Assembly (NCBI GenBank): GCA_032158295.1
Contig: CM063245.1
Span: 2,714,700-2,778,699, forward strand
DNA length: 64,000 nucleotides
Reading direction: 5' to 3'
DNA from: Pycnopodia helianthoides
Taxonomy: Eukaryota > Echinodermata > Asteroidea > Forcipulatida > Asteriidae
Notes under the pieces: model-generated
The model's database searches: none
The model's input: only the letters and a program-made list of their open reading frames with translations
What the model was told of the DNA's origin: nothing
Program-made: the position numbers and the translations under genes
In this document: in pieces, positions 1 through 25,119 of the stretch
Numbering within the stretch: the stretch's first letter is position 1
Layout of the letters: each line of letters opens with the position of its first letter

Positions 1-367
1 TTATAAAAAAAATACCCTTTGAGCAACTAGTCGAATATAAAACGAAAACACTGCATGATCAAAACACTGCAAGTTCCTTTTAGTATACTTCGTATTGGTA
101 TTTTTTGCAAAATTTTGACTTCGTTTGGAAGTGCAATTCAGCGAATGAAATGAAACAAATAAATCTAGTCTTTTTACTTAATATAAGTTTTGCACACCTG
201 TACATGTTGCATAATTCATGATATATCCAATAGAAAATAATTATATCACTACTAAGGGGATTATTGCAATGCAAATTCGGTGTCTACTGCAATACTTAAA
301 CTACATTGACATGAAATTGAAGCAACAAAGATAGTGATTGTCAAATAAATAGTTTTTGTCTATTTTT

Positions 368-430
368 TCAGTTGGTAGAGCATCTGCCCGGAGTGTCAGG
401 GGTCTTTGGTTCAAATCCCAATGAGGACCA
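368..430 (+). repeat. tRNA-derived SINE head
   Basis: An A-box-like TCAGTTGGTAGAGCAT is followed by a B-box-like GGTTCAAATCC, the two internal pol III promoter elements of a tRNA. No matching acceptor arms flank them, so this is a SINE head or tRNA relic rather than a working tRNA gene. The following 100 bases look like SINE body. Confidence 0.55.
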
Positions 431-1697
431 TTTGATTTTTCTCTCATCCCATGTTTGGTTATGTTCATTTCTATGGTGATTAGGCACCATACCAATTATT
501 GTGTCTGTTATATGATGAATACATGTATATTATACATTGACTAAGTAACTAAGTCAGCTGCAACACAAAAGCCAAGGATTGACTTACATTTAACTGTGTA
601 AGTCTTTATTGAAAAACAAAACAAAAAACATACTCATGTGTCATTGTTTGCGTCTTCTTTGTTACAATGTTCAGTCATAATTGCAATCACGGAGAAAAAA
701 TAGTGAAGCGTCTTTTTTCTTTACAATCTTTTTTTTGCTGTAAAGCCTCTCTTTTTCAGTTCAAAAAAGCAAAAAATCAATCAAAATAGTTCACTCGTAC
801 CCGAGATATAGGTGCCAGAAATGCATCAGAAACCACCAGAGAGCCCTTAAGCGGGCCCTGGACCCCGACCGGGACAGACTTCGCGCTGCGCGCTTGTGTT
901 GTGTGCTTCGCACACAATTCTTTTAGTTTAAAGTTGCACTCCAACTTTTTCAGTTTGCACTCCCACTTTCTAAATTCCTGGCTAAGACACTGCCTCCAAA
1001 ACATCAGTTTAGTTAGAACTGGTATACCCGGACAATACGGCTGATCAGACCAACATCAGCGGAGCTCAGTTCCCTGATTCACGTCCCTGGATGTAGAGGG
1101 GGTTGGGGGGTTCCCGGGCAGGGCCTCAGTATCCAAGTCGTCGAGCCGGCGGACACATTACTAGACTCAGACTGCATAACTCATTACCTCATTACCACCC
1201 CAAATACTGAATATTTTCGTATACAGAAATCGTGAATAAATCGGACCAATCACAATTGATGCCAACGTATTAATGACGTAGTGCTTAGTTATGCGGGCAT
1301 GAACTTTGTATATCTTTGAAATGAATTGAATTGAAATGCTTTATTGATGAAAAAACGTCATCGCAGCCAGAGCCTGAATTAAGACAATTTTTACTGATAA
1401 AAATGTACACAAAAAACTACACAATCAGAGGCCCTATCAATGAATATATGAAAAATATAGACTTAAAAAGTACACTGGATACAAAAAAGGGGGGGATTAC
1501 AAATGGGGATAATAATTAAAAATTAACTGTGCTAAGAATATAATATGAATGCTTACAGGAACACAGGTATCCGTGAGTAAAAAAGCAATACAATAAAAAC
1601 TCGATCACAAAGAAAAACAGAGTGAAACAAAATTGAGCTAAGCATTACACAACAGCACAAGATCAGCACCTTGGAATGGCTGAAAAATATAGCCTAT

Positions 1698-1810
1698 AAA
1701 AAATAATTTCGGGTTGAACAAAGAAAATTGACTAGAGCGGGATTGAACTAGTCAATTTTCTTTGTTCAACCGAAATCATTTAAAAATATACCAAGTCAGT
1801 TTCCCTTGTG
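1698..1810. repeat. inverted pair of SINE tails
   Basis: The arm ending in the reverse complement of TTCTTTGTTCAACCCGAAAT is followed within about 20 bases by the same tail in forward orientation, giving a hairpin centred near 1,740. The forward tail (CAGTTTCCCTTGTGGTTTAT) recurs at 2,105-2,145 and, reversed, at 12,108-12,170. Confidence 0.7.
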
Positions 1811-1994
1811 GTTTATTATTTGATATCTGATATAAAAAGTCGCATCCCCTTAAGGTGATCCCCTGTCTGCCGCTTCCCAGGTTGTATCGTTACCTGGGTG
1901 TGATCCCTGGCTACACGGCAGTTTGCGGTTGAATGGCTTCTGACAGGCACCCCCGAACAAAGATATTGACAAAATAGGGAGACCGCCAACATAG

Positions 1995-2145
1995 GGCTAG
2001 ATAGCTCAGTTGGTAGAGCGCCGGCGCGTTAAACCGGAGGTCGTTGGTTCAAATCCCGCTCTAGTCGATTTTTCTTTGTTCAACCCGAAATCATTTTAAA
2101 AATATACCAAGTCAGTTTCCCTTGTGGTTTATTATTTGATATATA
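1995..2145 (+). repeat. tRNA-derived SINE, tRNA-like head plus tail
   Basis: The head has an A box (TAGCTCAGTTGGTAGAGCG), a B box (GGTTCAAATCC) and nearly paired acceptor arms (GGCTAGA with TCTAGTC). The anticodon loop would read GTT, but position 33 is C rather than U and the T stem has a mismatch. A 3' tail shared with other copies in the window follows. These points favour a SINE over a tRNA-Asn gene. Confidence 0.7.
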
Positions 2146-2214
2146 AAAAATAGTAACATAGAAAACAAAATGCCCCAGTCTAAATTGGGGGAGGATCTGG
2201 AGTGACCCTTATAA

Positions 2215-2700
2215 TGATCATTATTATAGTACATTATATTATATTGTTCGAGTTCAGCATACGCGATAAGTGAGGATTTGGACTGTTTTGAAATCTATTG
2301 GTTCTGCAGAGGGGTTCCAAAAATTGCGAGGTACTCCTGGTGTTGTGAACACGGGGTCTTTAGGGGGGTAGGAGATGGTGTAATCGAGAAGAGGGGTGTT
2401 GTAGAGAATTGTTAAAAGTGATGCACAGCTTCTGTGGCGACGGTTTTCAAGTGCTTCTTAGTAGTGTGTGTACTCGTCTTCTAGAATAATTCTACACGCT
2501 CGCTTCTGTGTGCGTTCAAGTACTTGGCACTGATGGTAAGCAAGAACTCACGACCACACGGGAGCAGCGTACTCCACGACTGGTCTGACAAAAGAGGTGT
2601 AGACCGTGATAAGGTCGAAGACAGAAATGCCGCGATATTTAAGTGTGCGCAGAACAAACAGGCGGCTGTTAGTACGTTTTACCATGTAATCTTGACCAAC
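2215..2700 (-). pseudogene. LINE reverse transcriptase C-terminal remnant
   Basis: On the minus strand the frames carry fragments typical of the end of a non-LTR retrotransposon ORF2: TSFVRPVVEYAAPVWS, then LERTQKRACRIIL and EYTHY, interrupted by a frameshift and stop codons. It is a 5'-truncated, inactive copy. The clade cannot be set from this fragment. Confidence 0.6.
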
Positions 2701-2759
2701 AGGATATTGAAATTTGAATATTTAGTACCCATGGGGCTTTGGTTGCGCCTCTAAGCAAA

Positions 2760-3110
2760 GTAAAGAGCGGCTGAACGATCCAACTTTGTTTACTAGTAAA
2801 TACCAGCATCAGAAAAAATGTTCATCACTTTATAAATAACCAAATGGATTTATAGTTCGTGACAACTACAGAATCCCTAACAAAAAAGCGCTGATCTCTA
2901 GCCAGTTGTTGTTTCGTCCTAACAAAATTTTAATTCCGTTCTGCTATCATTTATAAGAAAATCATTGCATGAAACATCTCTACCAGAACTTTGAGTGGCA
3001 GAAATTGCTTTTGTTTGATGTGTAACATAAAGGTCTAAATTACAAGTGCAAACAATCCTCACAGTATTAGCTAAGTCGGATTGAATAATATCTTAATTAA
3101 GATTAGATAC
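2760..3110. other. AT-rich stretch, nothing recognised
   Basis: No conserved frame, repeat or structured motif was seen. On the minus strand this would be intron 1 of the gene whose first exon is at 3,118-3,187. Confidence 0.5.
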
Positions 3111-3117
3111 AACTTAC

Positions 3118-3187
3118 CGCCTTGTGCATTTGATGTTGTGACCAGACATACCGCCAGCAAGACGATGGTCAGAGATGAGGGGAGCAT
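3118..3187 (-). CDS. signal-peptide first exon of a gene leaving the left edge
   Basis: The minus strand has an ATG at 3,187 followed by 23 codons and one base, then a strong donor (GGCG, gtaagt). The peptide starts MLPSSLTIVLLAVCLVTTSN and has a hydrophobic core with a plausible signal peptidase site after SNA. The exon ends in phase 1, as do the first exons of the adhesion GPCR at 22,787-22,859 and of the exon at 26,301-26,382, which shares the ICLVTTAN-like segment. A TATAAAAG box lies 114-121 bases upstream. No further exon was found between 1 and 3,100, so the rest lies outside the window. By context it may be a paralogous receptor; that is inference. Confidence 0.7.
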
Positions 3188-3300
3188 CCTATACCATTGA
3201 AGATACAATGCCGCTGTACAAACTCATTGAGACACGACTGTCCCCATCATGTCGTCTCAAACCACAATCGTCATAATGTATGTCAACTGATTGCGAAATG

Positions 3301-3308
3301 CTTTTATA
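3301..3308 (-). promoter_or_regulatory. TATA box of the 3,118-3,187 exon
   Basis: TATAAAAG on the minus strand, 114 bases before the ATG. The same octamer lies upstream of the adhesion GPCR first exon. Confidence 0.5.
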
Positions 3309-3679
3309 TAAACTGTGGATCAAGTAACTGATTCCCTGCCAAGTAATAGACGAAGAGTAGAATGAGGAAGTTTGTTTGGTTTGCCAAGTTTACTTGCTGG
3401 TAAACAGTTTTATGCTCACGATGAAGGACACATTATTGAATTATTAGCCTATATTCGGTTGCTTTAAATGTACCACTGGAGGAATATCCACTGCCACATC
3501 TCCCCTGTATGATTTCAATAAATCCAAAAAGGTTTGTCCCAACTTCCTTTTCAACACGAAGTTAGATGCCCCCAAATACCTGTTTGCTCAACAACAAAAA
3601 TGAGACATGATTTTACATGGCTTTGAGACAGTGGGAAACCCCAGCGAGATTGTTCGTCTGTGTAGGGAGAAACTGTGGA

Positions 3680-4070
3680 TAAGGCACCTCCAGACCATTC
3701 AACCCATGGTCTGAACAGCCAAGAAGGGCATGACTAATTACTCTTTGTTTTTGCCTTCTCCTTTTTTTAGCACAGATATCCCCCTTCTCAGTCTGCCTCA
3801 TTACATAATCAATTCCTTTTTGTCTCTCTCTTCCCACCTCTTGTGGTCTATAACCAGCCCCTTCCCTGTACTCTGTCACCCTTCTGTTTGTTCATCCCCT
3901 GCTTGTTATGTGTGATTTCATCTGTGTTGTCTCTTTCCACACTTGGCTGCTTTTTTACAGCATTATTTCTGTTTATGTGTGTTGTGTTGTGTTGTCATTA
4001 ATTTAGCCTTCGAGAAAGACTCTGCAAAGGGTCGATTCGTCAAGCTACTAATTTATTTTGTCAAACCAAA
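3680..4070 (+). repeat. CT-rich interspersed repeat, family F
   Basis: Absent from the paralogous copy near 28,665, so an insertion or a loss. It shares a CCTTCTCC-rich left part and the ending TTAGCCTTCGAGAAAGACTC with 10,720-11,475; the ending alone recurs at 52,736-52,800. Confidence 0.55.
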
Positions 4071-4325
4071 CTTGACAAACTTTTCATAACTTTGTAGTCA
4101 AGCTATTACGTTTTTATTTTTATTTTTTCGATAGATCTGATTCAAACAACACTGTGGAATGCAAATACTGCTTATTGTTGAGGATTGAATCAAATAAAAA
4201 AAATCCGATAACTTTCAGTTTGTCAGTGCAGCCCAAAGTTTTTAGAGCATGCGGCTGAATGGTTTGTGATGTGATGTCTTATGTATAAATGTCATCGTTG
4301 CAAAGTGATGCGATTAAACTTTTAA

Positions 4326-4721
4326 AGAAACATTACAGAATTGCAAAAAAAAAAAAAAAAAAAAATTGTTAAATATACCTTTTGGTCACAGATTTACATA
4401 AAACTTACACGGTCTAATGATGATGATAGTAGAAAACACCCCTTGAAATAGTTCTGTCTGAAACGCCATATTTGATGAGAAATTAATCAACTATTTTTTG
4501 ATTGGAGTTTATCGCTCAGTGAGCGTTTTATTCATTTGTTGAATCTATATGATTTCATGCAAATGTGTAATCGGTTTTTCACTTTTTTTTCTCGTGACCC
4601 AGATGGACGATAGATCTCAAACTTCTACAGGGTTGTCAGTTTATGTATATGGTGGATTACATAAAGTGCTTACACTGCCAGCAACTGTTTTGTTAGCAAA
4701 AACCAATTATGTAATGTTCCT
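4326..4721. mobile_element. MITE family A, about 396 bp, TTAA target
   Basis: Terminal inverted repeats AGGAACATTACAGAATTGGT (here slightly mutated) flanked by TTAA on both sides. The paralogous locus at about 28,945 reads CTCTTAAGAAAGAC without the element, which is a direct empty site. The interior carries the family's short palindrome CGCTCAGTGAGCG and the TCTCGTGACCCAGATGG block. Confidence 0.9.
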
Positions 4722-6935
4722 TTAAGAAAGACTGCGATATCGGTTTAGCATGTAACTGATCGATCATGGTTTACTTTCCCCCCCCCCCCCACACGTTAAA
4801 GCCAGGTACATGCTAATCCAGAGCTCGAACATCGTGTTCTAATTGACATGGAACGTTCTTGTTCCTTGTTAATAATTTTGTCTGACCACGATCTAAGTTA
4901 ACAGTTTTCCTGGTACATCGATTCAGTTCGTGTACTGGGGAGCGATTCACAACGATAGCTGTGATATCTGTTAATTGTAATGAAATTGGGTCAAATAACA
5001 TGACTAATGCACACTTAATGGCTCGGGCACAGATGGCTCAGGGTGTTGCCAATAATACCATCTCGAATGAATACCACAACTACGGTTTAGTTTCCGCCCA
5101 TCACGGATCTAGTTTTCAGCTAACAAAACTGGTTTGAACGAAAACAATCCAACTTCCTCGAGAAAGGCACACTATAGCTGAAACGATATGGCAAAATTGA
5201 ACTAATGGTGTGTGTACATTGATGCCAACAAATGTTTAGAACATTAAAACTAATTCCTGATCTTCAGAGCGCCATTACACCAAATGTCGATTTTAGATCT
5301 AGTGGAAGCTCGGTAAGGGGCGAAGGAGGGAATGTGGGGAGATTTTAGATAAAAATTGATACATGGCATAATCAAAAAATGTCCAAACAAACCCTTTTAT
5401 TTTTCAATACAAGTCACAAACTATTTTTTCGTCTTTCTTTAATTTTCTTAAATGACCTTCGAACACATGGTTTATTACATTTAACTAAATACGTGAAAAA
5501 TATAAGCAAGATTTTGTTTTGTTGTTGCACCGTGTTTTGATGTTCTGACAGCTGGTCGGACTCAGAGAGAGGTGATTGTGAAATAATCTAAAACACAGCA
5601 TCTTAATGGAGGATTTAGCCAGATTGAAGACGAGATTGAATGTAAAAACCTCCCTTTCAAAGGAGCTTTATAAAATAAAACAAAAAATTAAAAAATTTAG
5701 GTTTCAACTTTAAATAGCTTATTTAGAAAAATATAAGATTTCTTTTTAAAAACTACTGCAGTGCGCGCGAAAGTTTTCAAATAACACTTATGCATGTCTG
5801 TATGGAAGATTTTCCACAAATGTAATTAGCGTAATTAGCCCCCCCCCCCCCATACCTGATATACCATTGGCAAAGCAAATCAAATGTGGAATCTACATGA
5901 ATAATGGTTCAACCATTGTCATTTCACACAGGAAACCAAGCGCATTAACAAAGGCACAATCTCCATACAGTGGTTACAGTGCAAGTGCAAGCCTTACAAA
6001 GGTCAAATTAAAGCTGTACGAACTGTCCCCATCTAGTTTAAACCTATTATGTTATTTAACCATTCAACCAATGACGATGCAGGAGTATCTACCTGGGAAA
6101 AACGTAGGACCAGATATATATATATATATATATATCTCCTTTTTTTATATTGAATATTATTCTTAGGCCTTTTTTTAAACCTCCACACAGTTGACTACGC
6201 ATGTCATGCATTTTCGAACATTTTGACACATTAACGTGCACGGTTGTTTAATATAAAGGCTTAAAATGTTCCCATAACTTCAACGGAAGACTTCCTACGT
6301 GTATTGCCCTGCTCCCATCACAAGGCAGTGTAAAGCTACCGTTTGATTACCCAAGGGGTCCGGATAAACATTGTCAATGTCAACCATTTATTTCCCCCTT
6401 CAATTCATCTGAGCTGTAAACTGAAGCTGAGAGCAAAACCACCCCAGTATCATGCCAAGTAATGAGTAGCACAACTATGTAGTACTATAATGTTGTCATC
6501 GTGTACGTGTATCGGGAATCTTGCAAGGAAGGATTCCGGATACACGATATGGGTATGTCGTTTAATTTAAAGGTAGTATATAGGACTGGTAAGGACAAAC
6601 ACATCATTGGAGTTAGTCTGAAACCTCGGTGATTATGAAGTTCCTTCCCGAACCATTTCATATGTGAAATATTTCCTTCCGAAAGGAGGTAAGGATTGAG
6701 AAAGAGTGTATCTGAAAACTTTAAAAAAAAAAAACATATGAACGCAACAGTTGATTTCGGTTGTTTCAACCAAAATGAAAGGACAGTGTGTTTACATTCT
6801 GAAAACTGTGCATGGTTTTTTGTTTGGCTATTTTCTTCTGATTTACACAACAGATTTAGCCACAATTTTTCACAGGTTTGTTATTTTAGTACACTTGAAA
6901 TAACAAACCCGTGGAAAGTGTTTGGTCACCCAAAA

Positions 6936-7405
6936 CATGAACACTGTCTGCGACTATTTTGTCAGCTCCACCAATCCTGTATAATACATTTAACCACAGT
7001 TCTTCAATTGACATTTATTGGATATCATTGTTTAATGTGTCCATTGTAATTATTAAAGCAGAAATCATACAAGCCATATCTTTTTACAAAAGATTTGTTT
7101 AAAGATTACATACAAGCTTTAATACTAAAAAAAGGCACAAGAGTATGTTTTTTTTAAAGATACATGAACACTGCATGCGACTAGTTTGTTAGCTCAGCCA
7201 ATCCTGTATAATACCTTTAATCAAAGTTCTTGAAATGACATTTATTGGATGTCGTTGTTCATTGTGTACATTGTTGTAATTACAGACAAAAATACAAAAA
7301 TAACCGTTAAGAGATTAAGTTCACATATCTGTTCACAAAAATATTTTTAACGAGATTAAATGCAAGCTTTAATGTCAAAAAAGCACATGATATGTTTTTT
7401 TAAAG
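6936..7405. repeat. tandem duplication, unit about 230 bp
   Basis: Two diverged copies each begin ACATGAACACTG, contain CCAATCCTGTATAATAC and GACATTTATTGGAT, and end near TATGTTTTTTTAAAGAT. Confidence 0.75.
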
Positions 7406-7489
7406 ATAATTTACAAAGGATAATATTGTTAAAAACAAGCAGTATCTTTTCCTCTAGGAACATATACGCAGTGTTGTAGTCGAGTCACC

Positions 7490-7622
7490 TGTGTCGAGTC
7501 CGAGTCCGAGTCACGAGTCATTTGGTCCGAGTCCGAGTCCGAGTCACGAGTCATTTGGTCCGAGTCCGAGTCCGAGTCACGAGTCATTTGGTCCGAGTCC
7601 GAGTCCGAGTCACGAGTCACTT
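7490..7622. repeat. 33-bp subterminal tandem repeat of the hAT-like element
   Basis: Four tandem copies of a unit built from CGAGTCCGAGTC, ACGAGTCA and TTTGGTC. Subterminal repeats are where hAT transposases commonly bind; that role here is inference. Confidence 0.8.
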
Positions 7623-7805
7623 GTTTAAATATTGATTGCAAATCAAATGTCGTAAAATAAGAATTGGAAATGATTTACACATTTAATTGAAACAAAGTTC
7701 TGTACCTGCAGTTACAATTTTATTTTAGGTTTTACTCCTTGCCCCTTATCCCGAATATCTTTTAAGGGTTTCAAATGATTTTCTTTTCTCTTCAAAATAC
7801 CCAAT

Positions 7806-7925
7806 TATATACTGATTTATTTATTTCAGAAACGTTGGTAGCCAACGAGTTTTATGGTTTAAAGAAACTTTCTCTAAACCATAAAACTTGTTGGCTACCT
7901 GCCTTTCTGAAATAAATAAATCAGT
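7806..7925. repeat. long hairpin inside the hAT-like element
   Basis: Two arms of about 50 bp (CTGATTTATTTATTTCAGAA and its inverse) enclose a loop near AAAGAAACTTTCTCT. The arms differ at only a few positions. Confidence 0.85.
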
Positions 7926-8447
7926 ATTGTTTATTTTGAAGAGAAAAAAAATCATTTAAATCCTAAAATTCTTAAAATTTGAAGTTGTGCCGGTCCTTTC
8001 TTTAATTTTGCGCTTGCAAAAATTTGCACACAGCACTCGATTTTGAGGTTTCAACATTTTTGCGTTGGTGTAACCAAAGGAAACAATACGGGGCGGAACG
8101 GCACATTTTGTTGGCTACCAACCTGATAAAAAAATGTTCATGACCAAACGTGACGTCGTGTGTGTGGGTGTGCGTGCGTTTGTGTCGACCACGTGTGGAA
8201 ACTGGTGCAATATGCAGACTGTGTTTTACAAGTACCAGACATGCCATTTCCCTGGTAATATGCATCAAGCACAAGCAGTGGCTTTGGTGTTAACGTTGAC
8301 AGAATACCAGCATCAATATTGGTGTCTTGCATCTCAGTGTTATTATGCGTATTGAACATACGAATCGAACATACACGCGCTGTACGTACATGACCCTTTA
8401 CTACACAATAATCACGAACACTGCAACACCATACAACAGTGTACTTA

Positions 8448-8453
8448 TTTATT
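8448..8453 (-). terminator. candidate poly(A) signal of the adhesion GPCR
   Basis: AATAAA on the minus strand about 370 bases after the stop codon. It is the first canonical signal I found downstream of the stop and lies inside the hAT-like element. Confidence 0.35.
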
Positions 8454-8824
8454 GTGCTAGACGTTAATATTCCTCTATGTGCACTCGGATCATCGGAATT
8501 GTTTTTAATATTTAAAAAAAGGTATTGTTTGTGACAATACGTGACTCGCAAGTCACGAGTCCTCGGGGACAAGTCCGAGTCACGATAGTCGAGTCCGAGT
8601 CCGATTCCGAGTCTTTTGCAAACGTGACTCGAGTCAAGTCCGAGTCACCGAAATTGTGACTCGAGTCCGAGTCCTGGACTCGAGTCATACAACACTGCAT
8701 ATACGTCATCACCAGGGTCAAGGGTTATAACCCCCACACAGCTTTACTAAACAAGGGCTTCGACATCCGTGCCTCCATTCTATTTTAAAGTAAACCTGAA
8801 AGCCCGTTGGATGTTTTATGGTGT

Positions 8825-22859
<14,035 letters not shown>

Positions 22860-22916
22860 TTTTGTCAACTGATTTATATGTTAATGATTGACACGATCCA
22901 TCAGATAATTACGATA

Positions 22917-23161
22917 CACTGTAAAAACTCCTGGGTCATACTTGACCCGGACTGCGGGTCCCAGGGGGGGCCTGATCCCTTTTCCGGGTCAGGCTGACTC
23001 GGGAAGTGGTTAAGAAATGAGATATTTACTTGGATTCTGCGTCGTTTTGACCATTTTCTGGTTCATATTGACACAGACTCCGGGTTATGCTGACCCAGAA
23101 GTGGGTCAGGCCCCACGGGACCCGGATTTGGGTCAATTCTGACCCGGAAGTATTTAGAGTG
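22917..23161. mobile_element. MITE family C in the 5' leader of the adhesion GPCR
   Basis: Ends CACTGTAAAAAC and ATTTAGAGTG, flanked by TA on both sides. The duplicated leader near 26,420 reads GACATAATCAAG with no insert, giving a paralogous empty site and a TA target. It lies between the TATA box and the ATG. Confidence 0.8.
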
Positions 23162-23295
23162 TATGATCAAGTTTGTCTGAAACAGATGATCCACTTGAGG
23201 TAGTTGTTTTAGAGAGACCGAGAGTAAGCCTAGACTACCTGCCGCACCCACATCTCTAAACAAGGAACTAAACTAAATACGCCAGTTCGTGAGCC

Positions 23296-23303
23296 CTTTT
23301 ATA
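23296..23303 (-). promoter_or_regulatory. TATA box of the adhesion GPCR
   Basis: TATAAAAG on the minus strand, about 440 bases before the ATG, or about 195 without the MITE insertion. The same octamer precedes the 3,118-3,187 exon. Confidence 0.5.
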
Positions 23304-23309
23304 TCAACC

Positions 23310-24170
23310 TACTCGAGCACCCTTGAACTTGAAAACAAATATACGACTGGCAAATTTTAACAAAGAGAGCCCATGTTTCTGGGTAGATTTTCAATTAGAA
23401 TTTCCAGGGTTGCAACTATTGTTGTTCAGCACATGGTGACATTTGTACAGCTCTACCCTCGTTTGTGGCAGTTTTTAATAATGATACAGTCTGTGATCAA
23501 TAAACTATTGTTCATTTTACTTTCACTCTATTTAGTTCAGAGGTATGTATTTCATATACTAGCTTTCGATAGACACACCATTCGCCATACAAAAAAGTAA
23601 TTATCCGTCTTAATTTGTCTTATTATTTATTTTATTTTATGTGAAAACAATGAAAATTGCATGATGTGTTACGGTACGTTGCCTCCCCGAATGACCTTGT
23701 GTTGTTGTTGTTGTTATTTGTTTCTTTCAAGGGATTATACAGACATTTATATGAAACGAATCCAGATATTTGTGAAATATGTGGCGTTGCTGTATACCTT
23801 TTTAAAGGTATAGTGTGACCGTTTGGTTTTTGTCAACGTAGTGATGATTTGTAGGCAAAATTTAAAAAGAAAGGTACACTAAAATATCACCAGTGAATGT
23901 TTTCAGTATTAAAATGCAGTGGCTACTTGTTGCGAAATGAGTCAACTGCATCTCTGGTCGTATTGAGGGCAGCACTCATCCGGACACTACGAACAATTTA
24001 CTGAAGCGATCTTTGTAGATATTAAAAGTTTTCGACATACTTTGTTTGATTTCTAATCAAGGGGGGGGGGGGGGGGGGGCACTACAGACAACATTATTCT
24101 GCATGATGCTTATACCATCACCGTCTTTATAACAAGTGTGGCTTTCGGAAAGAAATCACACAGTTTCTGT
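23310..24170. other. upstream region, no gene recognised
   Basis: AT-rich, with a (TTG)n run near 23,700 and a 19-base G homopolymer at 24,061. No conserved frame was seen. Confidence 0.5.
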
Positions 24171-24175
24171 TTTAA

Positions 24176-24507
24176 AGGAACATTACAGAATTGGTTTTTG
24201 CTAACAAAACAGTAGCTGGCAGTGTGGGCACTTAATGTGATCCACCATATGCATACACTGATAAACCTGTAGAAGTTTGAGATCGATCGGATATCTGGGT
24301 CACGAGAAAATAGTGAAAAACCGATTACACATTTGCATGAAATCATATAGATTCAACGAATGAATAAAACGCTCACTGAGCGATAAACTCCAATCGGTCA
24401 AGGGATGTTTTCTGCTATCATCATTAGACCGAGTAAGATTTATGTAAATCTGTGATCAAAAAGTATATTTTACAAGTTTTTTTTCTTACCAATTCTGTAA
24501 TGTTCCT
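24176..24507. mobile_element. MITE family A
   Basis: TTAA both sides, ends AGGAACATTACAGAATTGGT and ACCAATTCTGTAATGTTCCT. A short internal deletion follows CAATCGG. Confidence 0.92.
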
Positions 24508-24827
24508 TTAAGTCGTTGCCATGGTATGACCCTTCCTTTAAGTTTGCTTTCACCGAGGCTGTGAAAATATATTTCGGCCCGTTTGATTGTTTATTGGAAA
24601 TTGGTATTCATGACAAACAAGACAAACATTTTGGAAGCACGCCAAGGTATGTTTGCTGGTAACTCTTTTTACGATCATATTTCAGATATAGTGTTTGTTG
24701 GGTGTACAATGGTATTCCCTTTATAGTGATGTATATGTGCTACGTTCGGGTGAGAGAAAACATGAGTATCTTGTGGGACATTGAACATCGAAATGAGGTT
24801 TAAAAAAAAAAAAACGCTCAACCCCCG

Positions 24828-24882
24828 AAAACAACAACAACATCAACAACAACAACAACGACGACAATAACAACTGTTACAT

Positions 24883-24915
<33 letters not shown>

Positions 24916-24930
24916 CAAACAACAACAAAA
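24828..24930. repeat. (CAA)n microsatellite
   Basis: Imperfect ACAACA runs over about 100 bp. Confidence 0.9.
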
Positions 24931-24957
24931 ACTCCCATGTTAGAGCATGGAGCTATA

Positions 24958-25045
24958 TGATCAGACTGGTCCTGAAAGTGGTTAAAAAGAAATTGATTTT
25001 AACTCGGATTCTGCGTTAGCTCGGATTCCGGGTCATACTGAACCG
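24958..25045. mobile_element. partial MITE family C
   Basis: Inner segment only (AACTCGGATTCTGCGTTAGC, CCGGGTCATACTGA), matching 22,985-23,090. The ends are missing. Confidence 0.55.
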
Positions 25046-25119
25046 GTGTTGCAGAACTGTGTCATATATGTTTTGGGGAAAGGGATACATTTTCGGTTAA
25101 AATCTTCACTGGTGGTGGC

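Larger units (their letters stand above)
3590..6735. repeat. segmental duplication, copy 1
   Basis: Aligns in the same orientation with 28,570-33,290 over several blocks: 3,600-3,675, 4,090-4,320, 4,725-5,285, 5,930-6,120 and 6,180-6,735. Differences are insertions: a CT-rich repeat at 3,680-4,070 and a MITE at 4,326-4,721 in this copy, about 640 extra bases at 5,285-5,930 here, and a LINE in the other copy. No gene was recognised inside. Confidence 0.8.
7469..8697. mobile_element. hAT-like non-autonomous DNA transposon
   Basis: The ends are CAGTGTTGTAGTCGAGTC and its inverse GACTCGAGTCATACAACACTG. An identical 8-bp sequence, CATATACG, sits immediately outside each end (7,461-7,468 and 8,698-8,705). 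A CAGTG terminus with an 8-bp target duplication is the classical hAT signature. No transposase frame is present. Both subterminal zones consist of GAGTCC/GAGTCA repeats, and a long hairpin lies inside at 7,806-7,925. Confidence 0.85.

Noticed and set aside
777..1004. Minus-strand frame of 75 codons with GSLVVSDAFLAPISRVR
   Set aside because: No recognisable domain or splice context; the GC-rich middle looks like a repeat, but I could not identify it.
1995..2066. tRNA-Asn gene
   Set aside because: C at position 33, a T-stem mismatch and a SINE tail directly attached indicate a SINE head.
2524..2754. Plus-strand frame of 76 codons
   Set aside because: It is the antisense of a LINE reverse transcriptase remnant.
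6485..7049. Overlapping frames on both strands of 117-126 codons
   Set aside because: They lie in the segmental duplication end and a tandem repeat; the paralogous copy does not keep either frame.
7490..7622. CRISPR-like array from regular 33-bp repeats
   Set aside because: The whole unit repeats with no unique spacers; it is a subterminal array of a hAT-like element in an animal genome.
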